Below, piece by piece: positions 36,628 through 49,124 of a DNA stretch of 64,000 bases. The stretch comes from Mucor racemosus (Eukaryota > Mucoromycota > Mucoromycetes > Mucorales > Mucoraceae), in NCBI GenBank assembly GCA_027405735.1, contig JAPEHQ010000020.1, positions 868,001-932,000 on the forward strand, given 5' to 3'. Positions within the stretch are counted from its first letter, which is position 1, and each line of letters opens with the position of its first letter. The translations under genes and the position numbers were made by a program. Under the pieces are notes generated by a model, which had not been told where the DNA came from, did not search any database, and saw only the letters and a program-made list of their open reading frames with translations.

Positions 36628-38261
36628 ATGGATGATTCTTCTGATGATGATACCCAAGGCTACTCTAATTTCGAAACTCTTCATGTACAAACTCCATTGA
36701 TTCATTCTCCAAAATTAAGCATCAAATTAGATTGGTAAAAAAAAACGTATTAAATGCAAGAAATAACTCAACGCTAATACTTGTTCTTCAGTAATATATA
36801 CTATAAAATTGAATCAATCCAACCTTCTGGATCAATCAAGATGAGGTAAATCCAATGCATCAAAAACAAGTCAGAAAAGCTAATACAACATTAATAGAGG
36901 CATTGGCAATTTTTGCTATAAAGCAGTGGAATCAAGAGGAACAGATATTCATTTCATCTGTGGATCAGGAGTCAATACAGTACTTGCAGTAGCATATTGT
37001 GCTCGACAACTCAACGTGAATGCCATTCTAGTCATGCCAAAAGAAACACCAACTCATATATGCGATGCTGTTCGATTGGAAGGTGCTCAATTGATTTTGT
37101 ATGGTGATAATTGGGATGTTGCTGAATCTCATGCAAGGAAATTAGTCAAAAGAAACGGGTAAATAGTTGCATGTTGCTGATATTTAGAAGAAAACTAAGC
37201 GCTTATTTAGTGTATATGTACCTTCAGCAGATCATGAGCATATTTGGGAAGGACATGCTAGCATAATATATGAATTAAGAGATCAATTAGGCTACGATAA
37301 CCCACCGGCGGCCATTGTTTGTCCTGTTGGAGGAGGCGGTTTGCTGAATGGTGTGATTACAGGTTTACAAGAAGTTGGATGGAAACAAGTACCAGTGATT
37401 GCAGTAGAAACTCATGGTAGCAACGCATTTCAAGCATCAGTTGTCGCAGGTAAACTCATGACCTTATCCAAGATTTCCACCATTGCTTCTGGACTCGCAT
37501 CCACATGTATCAGCGCCAAATCCTTAGAACTAAGCCTTGTACATCCTGTGGTTCCATTTGCTGTTAGCGATGCTATGGCCGCAGATGCAGTTCGACTTTT
37601 TGCAGAGGATAATAAACTCATTGTGGAAGCAGCATCAGGAGCTGGTTTATCTTTATGCTACACACAAGTGATTCGTGATATTTTGCCCTCATTAGAACAA
37701 GATTGCGATGTCGTGGTATTGGTCACTGGTGGATCTGATATTAGTCTAACTCAATTAGATGAATATAGAAAGAAGTATTTTAGACCACCAGTTATTGTGA
37801 AAAGTGGTGGTGAAGTATTTTTGAAAATGGAAGACAAATTGACGCATATTGCAAATCATTTGGATGTGGCGGATCCAATGGGTATATCAAGTGATAATCT
37901 TGCTAAAATACATCAAAAGCCATTACCTCCTTCTCAATACCAACAACAACAACAACAACAACCATCAACAGCAGTGCCGCCTACTCCTCCTCCACCAACT
38001 CCTCCTGCACCGTCATCTTCACAACAACAACCTCTTTCACAATCACAACAATCACAAATACATCAACATCTACATTCACATTCACAAGCAACAAAATTAG
38101 ATCCTTCTACTCCATCATCAAGCATAATGATAGATACACTCATGGAAGATGTTGCATCTCAACATAGCATCAATACTACTACACAAGAAGATGATATTCA
38201 TAATGATCAAGAGAATTTGACTCCAACCCCAAATAATATATTGACTCCAATGACTCAATAA
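36628..38261 (+). CDS. L-serine/threonine dehydratase-like PLP enzyme with Gln/Pro-rich tail, 490 aa
   Basis: Exons 36628-36734, 36792-36845, 36898-37158 and 37211-38261. The fold-type II PLP signature SGSIKMRGIGN gives Lys52 as the Schiff-base lysine, and PVGGGGLL (about 179-186) is the phosphate-binding tetraglycine loop. VTGGSDIS near 315-325 is the ring-nitrogen contact region, with Thr where animal serine dehydratase has Cys. These enzymes deaminate L-serine or L-threonine to pyruvate or 2-oxobutyrate. Residues from about 378 to 490 form an unusual disordered extension: poly-Gln, Pro-rich, then Ser/Gln/His and acidic, not present in Cha1 or animal enzymes. Substrate choice cannot be fixed from sequence. 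Confidence 0.88.
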
Positions 38262-38677
38262 GATGATTATCCGTGATTAATTATTTAATAAAATGCATTT
38301 AATTACATACAATACTACTATTTTTAATGAAAGAGAAAAGTTTATTTGTGCTTTGTTTGTTGGAGTAAATTAATTTTTTTTAAAAAAAAAAATGCTTGCA
38401 ATGGTTTAGAATCATATCCTTCACTTTGTAAAGGACATCAGTTCAATTTATCAGAAAATTCAAACGATCAATGTTTAAATAGAATGAAATAGCACCAACA
38501 GGGTTGATACTAGCAAAGTCAAGACCATCAGAGATAGATTCAAAATCCCCCACTCCTCAAAATGAGCGTGCTACCACACTCGTAAGAATCCCACAAAAGA
38601 GGAAATATGGAGACATCTTCGAAGTGCTACAAAATATAATACAATTAGCTGTAGCCAAATGAATGATTCAAAATGCT

Positions 38678-39467
38678 TTAAAGATAGATATGCAAGTTAA
38701 GGCCATTGGGGCAATGATTAAAATCGCAGTAAAATTGATTTGGTTTGACAGATTCTGCCAACTCTTCCTTGGTAACAAAGCTTTCAGGTGTAAAAGAGAA
38801 ATGCTCTTTTATTCTTTTCTTTTTTCTTTTTTTTCATAATTTTTACTCTTCTCTTGCATAAGTTTTCAAGTTCTTCATTTGAGGGTTCCCCTCCATATAC
38901 TATATTATTCTTTAGTAGCCAAATTACTAATTCTTCATATCTAATATATCTTTAGCATGTCCAAAAAACCTATGGCAACCCCTAAAAATTGATGAGTTTG
39001 GTTTTGAAAAAGCGAGATGACTTGAGGGGAAAAAATGATTGTGCATTTGATGCTTCCACCACCTTCATTACATTGTTGTGCGTTAGGATCAAGCTTTATA
39101 AATAGATTATTAGTATTTTAAATTTTGAAGAAAGTGTTTTGTGGGTTACCAAACGGCGTTCCAATTTATTAGTAAATTGAACCAATTTCTAACAAACTGG
39201 ATCACTTGTCTCAATTCTTTTAACATAACCCAATCGAACTGCTACATAAAGTTTTTTATTGACTACCTGTCGTATATAAAGTTCTCTATGAAGAAATTCG
39301 GCATCATTCTCTGTTGGTACAGCCATATCGTATACCAATTGATGTCCTTTTTTCGTCTTCAATGCTTCTTCTATGGCTGTTCTGTGCTTTTTAAGAAAAG
39401 AGAATTGTTTAATAACATTGCTATTCTTCTTGACTTTTAAAACATTCTGAATTTGACTTTTTTACTG
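38678..39467 (-). pseudogene. Decayed protein-coding gene, family not recognised
   Basis: Consecutive open pieces on the minus strand have protein-like composition but are separated by lesions. Piece one (39467-39189) includes GHQLVYDMAVPTENDAEF and ends in TAG. The reading continues (KLVQFTNKLERRLVTHK), then shifts to KLDPNAQQCNEGGGSIKCT...LGVAIGFLDML. It shifts again to YEELVIWLLKNNIVYGGEP..., and again to TPESFVTKEELAESVKPNQF. No piece has a good start codon. The order and composition suggest one former gene of at least 250 codons. It sits about 415 bp downstream of the dehydratase gene, convergent with it. Confidence 0.5.
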
Positions 39468-40104
39468 TTAGAAGAACAAAGTGAATGCCTTTAGGAAAAA
39501 TTATTGGGAGTTTTCGCTAATAAATGATGGGATTTTTGCTTCGAAAAGAATCCTTTTTAGATTTAGACACTTTTGAAAGCCAATAATGAGAAATAAGAGA
39601 TGGGATGAGGAAGAAAAAACAAAAAGAATAAAAAACGAGAGAAAGTGCTATCTACAACTCAAGTGGTCCTAATTTTAATACCGTAAAAACTTATTATGAA
39701 AAGAATACTAGCAAAAACAGCAGCGATATTGGATCAACTAGAAAAGTTTTGTGCTATTCATGTAAATAACTGAATATAATCACATTGGTTAAATGCCCTT
39801 ACTTATGAGTAGCATTATTTTTTTATGCTAAGCATTCATTTGTAATTTACTAATAACTTGGTTCCTTCCATCTGATTACTTGAATTACGACACGTTTGTT
39901 ACGAATTTACATGCAAAAAAAAAAAAAAAAAAATTAACATACTTGAGGGCTATGACATGTATTCTAATTTGTTTTAAGTTATTTACACAGTAAAATGATT
40001 GATATTATCGCAGAAATATCGAAAATAGATGAACCTTACTCTGTGAATACAGTCTTACCAATAGCTTATGTTCAAGTTGCATTTCCAATGAATAACAACA
40101 ATTC
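39468..40104. other. Intergenic, nothing recognised
   Basis: AT-rich, with a poly-A run near 39916-39932. The 5' end of the unidentified pseudogene could lie here but I cannot trace it. Confidence 0.45.
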
Positions 40105-41130
40105 ACTGCTTTTTCCTTAAAAACTGGGTCTCACTTTTCATCCCTTTCCAACTTTTTTTTCACTAAATAACACTACGAAAAGATTATATTCCAATGTACC
40201 TGAGATGTTCAACTTTAATTCAAAAATAAATATCTGGAAATATCCTATTTTTTGCAGTTGATATAACTTTTTCAGTGCTAATGTTTCAGACTTTTACGCA
40301 TATTTCACCGCTAAAATTAAAAACTTTGAGGCTTCATATCTCTGCAAAAAATTAAGCTATACTAACACTTTTTAATAATAAAACTTACTTGTTTTAAAGT
40401 CCCCTGTAGTTTACTTAAGTATAAAAAAATTCTGAACACTTATTTTTTTTTCTTTTTTTTGACATTTTTGTCGTAGATTTCAAAATATCCGTTAAATTGA
40501 GCAATATTTTTTTTGCATTCTTGTCATTAATCTCACTGTGCTCTCTTTGATTCAACTTAGTTTTTTTCAAAATATCGATTTTTCGTAGAGATATTCTCAA
40601 GAATATGTACAAAGAGATATCCGCTTCTAGCTTCAATTTTTCCCTTGTATACCCTCGTCCCAAATTCTGGATTTGAAAAAAAAATTGATAAAATTCTTGT
40701 TTTCTCCACGAATAATATAGATAGGAAGAAGCTTTATAATAGCTAGATCGATAGATAATTTTGCTGTGCATTATCTCATTTACATATATTAAATATATGT
40801 TTATAAAAGTAATATCTGTCTTCAAAAAACCTTCAAAATTTCAGCTGCATTTTACGGAAAGTTTAATGTAAAACATTTACTTGAATTTTGTTTAATTGAA
40901 TGCAGAATCCAAAACTGTACAAAAAACGTTTAGTACACTAGTTTAACCAGCTTTGTAATTCATGAGCTATTGAGAAAGTTCGTTTTTTGAATAATTTTGG
41001 ATAGATTTAAAAAACCAGCATTTGGAGCTCAACTGTTGCAGCTCAGACTGCAATATGAGCTATTATTTTGATTATCTGGACGAAAAACCAATCTTTTTTG
41101 CTGAAACAAGAATTCCGAGTAGTTTTTAAT
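40105..41130 (+). repeat. Repeat R1, copy C
   Basis: Matches R1 copy A from AAAACTGGGTCTCAC to the GCTGAAACAAG end. It carries the longest version of the R1 minus-strand frame (40415-40825, 136 codons) with the shared core FLRISLRKIDILKKTKLN. Confidence 0.85.
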
Positions 41131-41933
41131 AGGATCTAGCTGTATCCTTGCAGAAATATTACATTATATCTGCAATAAAATTGAAGTAATCTTAGAAAAA
41201 ATGAAAAATAAAATAAAAATAAAAGCGTTGATAAATACAATTATCGTCTTCCACGGTTTTATTGTGATTAGAATAAATCTGAAGAAAAAGAATAATATAT
41301 TCATAAAGTATGCTGTATTTATATGAATTTTAGAATAGTAGATGTTTGTGTGTTGATGCCTATTTTACAGTTGTTCAATTATAATGTCTTTTAATAGCAT
41401 TTTTTTATAAAATACTTGGTTGAAATGTTGATATTTTGTTTGATATGATAGAATATCATTAGATATTAGATGGACGTTGATCTTTCAACATTCCATTTAT
41501 AATTAATTTAAAATGCAACTGAGCTTAGTTTTATGGGATGTGATTCCTTATCTAGAACTAGAATTATTACAACTACCATTTTATGAGCAGGAGTTTTGGA
41601 ATATATTATTAATGCAAAATAAGTACAGCTTTATATCATAGGTGCCACATTACGGCCGACCTGTCTTGCGTCTAGCATAAGATGATTTAGTTGTGCCCAG
41701 GTGGACTGCACACTATAGCGAGCCTGAACTGTTGTACCCACTGAATATGACTAAAAAGATAACAAGATGCACATGGGCACAACAAAAGAAACTGCACACG
41801 AGGAGTACAACGCTAAGCCTGTATGATGTGCAGAATTATAGATTCTATCCATATGCATGACATTATTAATTCCATGTATGCATAATAGTAGAATTACCCA
41901 TTATAAGCATATCATTATCCCTATTTGTGCATA
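41131..41933. other. Intergenic, nothing recognised
   Basis: AT-rich up to 41640, then a more GC-balanced stretch (41640-41830) without a frame, possibly old mobile-element sequence flanking the Tc1-like insertion. Confidence 0.4.
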
Positions 41934-42834
41934 ACGTGCCACCAGCTTTAAATCTGTGTAAACTTTAATTTTGTTTCAATTTTTATTTATTTTGGAACTC
42001 CGCCATTTCAATATATATATTTTTTTTGGAGGCATCTCATGGCAGATAATGTAGCTCATTTGTTATTTGAGAGATTGAGAAGTATAATAAGTTTAAACAA
42101 ACATTTTATTTTTATAACAAATCTTTAGGAATTCTAAATTTTCTGTGAGATAAATATTTTTTTTGACAAATTTCTTAACTTCTTGGACAACTTCTCTACA
42201 TTTGCTATAAGCTTCGATGTAGTCCATCGACCTTCTGAAATAATGTCTGATTTGAGTCAGGTTACCAGAGGTATCCAGAAAAGAATGGATGTTTTTCTCC
42301 AGAGACTTGAATGTATAGTCACATCGCAAACGAGCTTCCCTCTTGGCAGCACCACAGTACATTTTGATCCAATTGCATTCGCAATGGTATTTTGGGTATC
42401 AGTAAAATGATTTTATAATAAAAATAACTATTAAAGTCATAATAATTGTTCACAAAGGTTTAAATAATGATTGTTATGGCTCTGATTTATTATATCTTTA
42501 TTTTTCGGAAAGTTGATAGCGAAAATGCTGATTTCACGCATTGCTTACGTAAGCTGGGTTTAAGGTAAGGAGGTTATGTGTCACAGAGTATCCTTGTTTC
42601 AAAAGTTACCCTCACCTAAGAGCACACAGCTTAAATTTTGAAATACCGTCTATTTTCAAGGGCTATCAACAGAATGATTTTATAGTAAAATTAAGTATTC
42701 GAGCCATAACAATTGTTTACAAAGGTTTAAATAATGATTGTTATGGATTTTTTTTATTGTATCGTTAGTTTTGGGTGAGTTGATAGCTCTTAAAAAAAGT
42801 TAAAATTTGTGCAGGTTTAAAGCTGGTGGCACGT
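41934..42834. mobile_element. Tc1/mariner-type element with TA duplication, 901 bp
   Basis: The left end ACGTGCCACCAGCTTTAAA (41934 on) is repeated inverted at the right end (to 42834). Similarity extends over about 36 bp with a few transitions. TA lies directly outside both ends (41932-41933 and 42835-42836). The interior carries a short transposase-like fragment on the minus strand. It also has an internal direct duplication: about 42410-42525 resembles 42675-42793, with about 150 bp between. Too short for a full transposase, so a deleted, non-autonomous copy. Confidence 0.72.
42093..42362 (-). pseudogene. Transposase C-terminal fragment inside the Tc1-like element
   Basis: 89 codons: AAKREARLRCDYTFKSLEK, then LTQIRHYFRRSMDYIEAY and VKKF. 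The pattern resembles the C-terminal end of Tc1-like DDE transposases common in Mucorales (an Ile-Arg-x-[FY]-x-Arg segment followed by a YMDAY-like segment and a basic end). The catalytic DDE core is absent. Family recognition is from memory of the pattern only. Confidence 0.45.
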
Positions 42835-42836
42835 TA

Positions 42837-43359
42837 ATAAGAAAATCTGATCATGAGCATAATGAACTGATCGTATGGGCACAAATTGGTCTGTACATGA
42901 GCATTGTGCCATTCTCGAAATTCCATTGTATTTTTTTTTTTACTGGAATGGGTTTTTAAATTACATTTGTTTTTATTAATACAGTATATAATAGATTATA
43001 GACAATATAATTCAATACGTTGTTGATGTAGAGAAATAGATGCTAGAACCAATATATTTACGATTATCATCATTTATAAATGTGTTTTTAGCTTTAATGT
43101 TTACAGCAACAATGGTTTTTGCTCGAGCATAAACTTATATAATGCTTACTGCTTAAATTTATATGTAAGCCAAATCTAAGGTTATAAACGTTACTTTATT
43201 ACACATAAAATTTAAATAAATTAACCTTCTTTAAACTTACTATTTTAGTTTATGGATTGTCAGCTATAAAAAAAATTGTTTTCAAGCATAGCTACCATTA
43301 AAACTATGGTTATTAGGCAAGTCGTTAGATTATTCTTTTTTTTTGTATTTCTATACCAT
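42837..43359. other. Intergenic, nothing recognised
   Basis: AT-rich, no supported feature. Confidence 0.5.
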
Positions 43360-43560
43360 TTGTCGGTTTTCGCCCTTTTATTTAGTTACAATTCCTATTA
43401 GAACTGACATTTAATAGAAATTGTAGTATAAATATCTTCAGGGACGGAGACCTACTAGTTCTTGGTTCCCTTTTCATTTTATAATAAAGACCCTACGTTC
43501 TCCGTAATTGAATCATTACCTAGTCTCTTTATTACTTTTCTCTTTATAAAAATAAGATCT
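43360..43560 (+). mobile_element. Possible solo-LTR remnant
   Basis: Starts TGTCGGTTTTCGCCC and has TATAAATATC (about 43429) followed 60 bp later by AATAAAGACCC and a T/C-rich end. That is the TATA / poly-A order of an LTR R-U5 region. No target duplication or second LTR was found, so this is weak. Confidence 0.25.
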
Positions 43561-44014
43561 ATTTCCCAATAACTCTCACCATTTGAAATGTTATCACTTT
43601 TCTGGAACATTTCGTGGGTTTGTAGTCAGTTCGAGCTTTTCATTGAGTACATATAAATATCATTGCCTTTGATTTGATCTGATAATTAACAAATACGTCC
43701 AACAATACGGTAGTAGATAATGATATCTGATCCTAAAATGCGGTTAAATCAAAATATCAGTTTCTAATATAACGACTGCTACCTATACATTGAAATCATT
43801 AGTCCCTTATGTTAGAATGCGTATTCAAATACAAGAAAAGAATACCAGCTTGATAATCTGATATGTCTTATCAAACGGTAAATATTATATCCCTGGAATA
43901 TGAAAAAAAAAGAGAGAAACAACACACGTATAAAGGATTTTTAAGGCTTTACATTATTTAACGCAACTAAAACCCTGCTAAATTGCTCATTTTAGCCAAC
44001 GTAAAAGCAGCGTT
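43561..44014. other. Intergenic, nothing recognised
   Basis: AT-rich, no supported feature. Confidence 0.45.
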
Positions 44015-45025
44015 ACAAAGCATGAACCATAAACTAAACAAAATAAACAATATCTGTTATCATAGAAACATACAGTTTTTTACCAGAAGAAAAACCGTCT
44101 GTCATATCATAAATTCGATAAAACATTGCAAAAACGATCCCGTAGAGCAACGCCTTAATTGAGCATAGCAAGATCGAAAGGCTAAGTCTCTTATACTATG
44201 GTGTATATCTAAGTATTAAATAAAAAAGCATTTTGTTTTTTACTTTTCTGACATTTAACCATGCACAATCTGAAAATTCAGTTTTTGTAGCGGACATTTT
44301 TGGGGCTCATTTTATCCTTACCAACGCTCATGATTTTTATCAAAAAACAGAAAAATCAAATTTTGATACCAAAATCAACGTTTAAATATACTACATTGTG
44401 AGAGAAAATTGTAGCCATGACTAATACACATTTTATAAAAGCTTAATATTAAATGTTAAGTAATGAAACTTTGTACTTTTGCCCCAAAAACAGTTTTTTG
44501 ATTAAAGGATTTTCATATAATATTTTGCAATAAAAATGTTTGTCATTTTTGATTGAACAAATAGAGCGCTAAATTCTGTATATGTATATATTTTTTGTTT
44601 TTATAATTGGTAGTATAATTAACTCTAGATCTGCAAAATTAGAAAAAAAATTAAAAAACGTCAGAATTGATTATCTGGACAAGAATTATTTTCTAAATTA
44701 ATATTCCGCTTATAAGCCTTGTAAGTCTTAAAAATAAGAGATTTTATAATACTTGAGAACGTTTTCAAGAATTCACGATGTTGTAGTACCGACTTGATTC
44801 AAGCTTATTATTACTGTAAATATTTATACATGTTAATATCGTGTGATAATTTACTTGATGATGATATACTGTAGCTTTACTCTATAATTATTGCGTTAGT
44901 GGTGATTTATATTGAGTTTTAGTCTTACCTCTCCAAGATCATAAAAATAAACATAAACATGGTCATCACTGGAACCTATTGCCGCCTTTTTGCCCTCTTT
45001 GTCCCAAGCCAATTTATTCAACAAT
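44015..45025 (-). repeat. Repeat R2, copy 1, with dynein intermediate-chain fragment
   Basis: On the minus strand, 45025-44935 reads LNKLAWDKEGKKAAIGSS and a VYVYFYDLGE-like end followed by a GTAAG donor. This is the last WD40 blade of a dynein intermediate chain. The rest is AT-rich with no frame. Bases 44205-44735 are almost identical to 46754-47290. It is followed by a segment that is duplicated again at 48035-48535, making a tandem arrangement with copy 2. Confidence 0.75.
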
Positions 45026-46169
45026 GTTGAGAGTTATATGTAGATAACAACAATTATTTCCATTACAAATAAAATAAAGACTACAAGTGATTATATCACG
45101 GAGAATGAAGGGCCTTTGTTATTAAGGTAAAAAAGGAAGCCAGGAGCCGTCAGGTCCAGGATTCTAAAAGTATTTATACCGTTTCAATTCCATTTGGATG
45201 TCAGGTTCAATATGCGATTGAAATGAGATTTAACATAGCATAAATAATAGGCAAAAACCTACAAATGCTTTACCAGAACCAACTTAAGTACTTAAATGGT
45301 TCCTCGATATTTCCATTCAAATTTCATAAATCAAATTGACTGGCTTCATCTGCAATCTTCAGTAGTATCAAACATATTATTAGACCGCCTTATGATAAAT
45401 TGTAATGATCTGTAATTTTGGACTAACAACAACGATGAATAATATGCTTATAGATATTATTCTTGTTATTATAAATTGGTGATCACTGGATTGATGAAGG
45501 TTGATATTATTATTTGAAAATCGGATATTTATTGGTGAATAAATAAAAGTAAAGGGAATGTAACAAGACAGATAAATTTACAAGGGATTATGTAATGATT
45601 TCCTTGTAGTATTTATATAAGAAATGAGGCAAGGTTTTGCATGAATGAAACTGAAATGTTTGACTAATTACATTGTATCTGCTACTACTTGATTTCAGTT
45701 TATAAAAAATATTGCTCTTTTTGTTGTAGTTTTAAACATATATAAAAGAGCTGAGGAAAGAGTGGGAAGAAAAAAAATAGTTCTAAATCAGTCAATTTTG
45801 TGTATTACAAGCAGAAATTTACAAAGGCATAAATACTTTTAATGTTGACAAGCAAGTTGCTGCCGTTGTTTCCATTTGTTTTCCGAAAGAAGAACATGGG
45901 CAGAACTCTTTCAAACCACGAATTTCAAATTGATATATCTCGTCAATAAGGCAATTCTGTTGAATCAGAGTAACTCATATCTGCTTTAAATCATTCAAAT
46001 TATCTTCGTTATTAATTATATTATGATTGATATACTTTAATAAATTGACTAAAAAAACCTTGATCTCATCGCTCTGCTCATCTGGGCTGTCTGATTTGCA
46101 CAAAATGTTTTATTCTGCCCCTCTGTGTAAATCATTACGCCATGGAAAACATAATAGATTGGCTGTAGT
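45026..46169. other. Spacer containing the first copy of a 480-bp duplication
   Basis: 45675-46150 corresponds to 48035-48535 at visibly lower identity than the core R2 block. Together with R2 this indicates an old tandem duplication of about 2.2-2.4 kb. No coding frame supported. Confidence 0.6.
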
Positions 46170-47750
46170 GGCACATGAACTATCAACTAATTAACAAAAT
46201 AGGCAATATTTGTTATCATAGAAACATACATTTTTCTACCAGAAAAACCGTTGTCTGTCATATCATACATTCATTAAAAATTACAAAAGCGAGCCTGTAG
46301 AGTGACGCCATAATTGAGCATAGTAAGATTGAACGGCTAAGTCTCTTATACTGTTATACTGTATCAAAAGATACTAATATAAAAATACTCTGCTAAAAGA
46401 TACATTTTATTAATTCATTGATGCTTCGTATTTATATGTTTTCTAAATGGTTATATGATTATCAATATTATTAATGAATTGCCGGGTATTATTGAGGTAC
46501 TTGATATGATTTGGGAACAAATCATATGCAATGGAATTTGTGGAATTGCGAATCTGTGATTGTATCATTTGAATAAGATGTAGGATTGCTTATGTTTCAT
46601 TGTTGCCAAGTGTTCCTGAAGGTTACTGATTGTGGCTGTTCATGCTAGTGGTTATGTATGACATTTAGTATGAGTTACTAAATGTCATGCCATGTTGGAT
46701 TTCAATAGTTGTTCCTGGATTTCTACATCTGGGTAAACTCCTGATATATCATATACTATGGTATATATCTAAGTATTAAATAAAAAAACATTTTGTTTTT
46801 TACTTTTCTGACATTTAACCATGTACAATCTGAAAATTCAGTTTTTGTAGCGGACATTTTTGGGGCTCATTTTATCCTTACCAACGCTCATGATTTTTAT
46901 CAAAAAACAGAAAAATCAAATTTTGATACCAAAATCAACGTTTAAATATACTACATTGTGAGAGAAAATTGTAGCCATGACTAATACACATTTTATAAAA
47001 GCTTAATATTAAATGTTAAGTAATGAAACTTTGTACTTTTGTCCCAAAAACAGTTTTTTGATTAAAGGATTTTCATATAATATTTTGCAATAAAAATGTT
47101 TGTCATTTTTGATTGAACAAATAGAGCGCTAAATTCTGTATATGTATATATTTTTTGTTTTTATAATTGGTAGTATAATTAACTCTAGATCTGCAAAATT
47201 AGAAAAAAAAAATTAAAAAACGTCAAAATTGATTATCTGGACAAGAATTATTTTCTAAATTAATATTCCGCTTATAAGCCTTGTAAATCTTAAAAATAAG
47301 AGATTTTACCATATTTGTGAACTTTTTCAAGAATTTGCGATGCTGTACCCATTTGATTCAAGCTCATTACTGTAAAACTTGATACATGTTCATATTGTGT
47401 GATAGTTTATTGGATGATAATGTAATCTTTATAGTTATTGCTTTAGAGGTAATTTACATTAAGTTTTAGCTTCATCTCTCTAATATTATTATAAACATAA
47501 ACATGGCCATCACTGGATCCTATTATAGTACTACATTACTACCTTTTTGCCCTCTTTGTCCCAAGCCAGTAAATTAGCATAATTGAATTATTTCAAGCAT
47601 TTTGAACTGAATACGCCTTTATAATTGACCTATTTTAATTGATTTATTAGCAAAATCAATTAACAAGTAATGGTTATGGTGCACCTTCGATAGATGGTAG
47701 TGGTATACAAGACAACATCTCGTTTTACTCAACTTGGCTGTTGGCCACTA
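46170..47750 (-). repeat. Repeat R2, copy 2, with dynein fragment
   Basis: Homologous to copy 1, but with an extra 390-bp block at about 46360-46750. Read on the minus strand from 47735 it begins with an exon piece (EMLSCIPLPSIEG) and a short intron ending AAATAG. A WD40 exon follows, with LAWDKEGKK still recognisable but disrupted by small insertions near 47521-47575. It is therefore a decayed gene fragment, not a gene. Confidence 0.75.
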
Positions 47751-49124
47751 AATAGAAACAAATATTTTTTAGAGATTAAATAGATTAACATGAGCTTATT
47801 CATTTATTAATTCATTCAAGTCAAGTAAATAGTATACATACTTTTATAAACACCAGTTTTTCTCCAGGTAGATATCGACTTTAGACCAAAGAAGCATTGA
47901 TTATGACGTAGATGATGGAACAAAATGACTAGGTATTGGATGCTTTTTTTTTGTTCGAGAAAAATATTAAAACGCACCCTAACATTAACAGTTAATAATT
48001 CATTTCCAAATAAACAATAGGAAAAACATGTACTTGTACCTGCTACTTGATTTCAGTTTATAAAAAATATTGGTCTTTTTATTGTAGTTTTAAGTATAAA
48101 TAAAAGAGCTGAGGAAAAAATGGAGAAGTAAAAAGAAAAATAATCCTAAATCAGTCGGTTTTGCGTGTTACAAATAGAAATTTACAAAGGCATAAATACT
48201 TTTAGTGTTGTCAAGCAGGTTGTTGTTGTTATTCCCATTTGGTCTTTGAAAGAAGAACATGGGCAGAACCTTTTCAAACCCTAAATTTCAAATCGATACG
48301 TCTCGTCAATAAAGCAATTCTGTTGAATAAGAATAACACACATCTGCTTTAAACCGTTCAAATTATCTTCATTATTAATTATATTATAATTAATATATCT
48401 TAATTAATTGACTAAAAAACCTCAATCTCATTGCTCTGCACATCTGGGTTGCCGAATCTGCACAAAATGTTTTATTCTGCTCATCTGTGCAGATCATTAT
48501 ACCCATTGGAAGCATAGTTCAGCTGTAGTAGTAAATAGAAGGTATAATCAACGTATTGTTCAAGCTTACCGAATGAACAATGACCCATGGAAGCTAATAT
48601 CTGAAATACTTGTACGTGTTTACTCATATGTATGCCCGTGTAGGGTGGCAGCTGACTTGGATTAGTATTCATAGAGATTGCAGTATTATTAATTGTTTTC
48701 AATAAAAGTGTACAGTAAGATTTAGATAAATTTTAATGATGGTTTTCTCGACATACAGTAGGTTGTAAAAGTTGCTCTTTGATATCATCGTGTCAAAGGT
48801 GCCTACCTACTCTGATATAAAGTTAGAAGTTGTTTAAATTGAAATCCACCGTGAGAAAGGCTTTGCTGTCAATTTTTTACGGTTGTAATACAGTAAGTTT
48901 CAGACGGGTTTCAATTTTTCTCCCAATATTGAGTCGAATTACACCAAACTTTTAAAGACAGTATGCCTTCCTTCTATGGGTTATTGATATGTGTCCAAAA
49001 ATAGAAGAGTTAATACTAGAATGTAAGTGCATTGGCCTAACATTGGCCAAAATTGATCTAAAATTGATTGTAAAAATCAATCTAAATTGAATGGTTGATT
49101 TTTTTATATTTACGAGTTAATATA
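47751..49124. other. Spacer with second copy of the 480-bp duplication
   Basis: 48035-48535 matches 45675-46150. The 85-codon frame at 48408-48665 lies inside this duplicated, non-coding block and is broken in the other copy, so it is not called. Confidence 0.5.

Noticed and set aside
38484..38661. About 55-codon open frame without ATG on the plus strand (SKSPTPQNERATTLVRIPQK)
   Set aside because: Composition is plausible, but there is no start, no homologue I recognise and no link to the minus-strand pseudogene beside it.
48408..48665. 85-codon Cys-containing frame (CRICTKCF) like a zinc motif
   Set aside because: The homologous copy at about 46070-46150 is not open, and the region is a non-coding duplicate.
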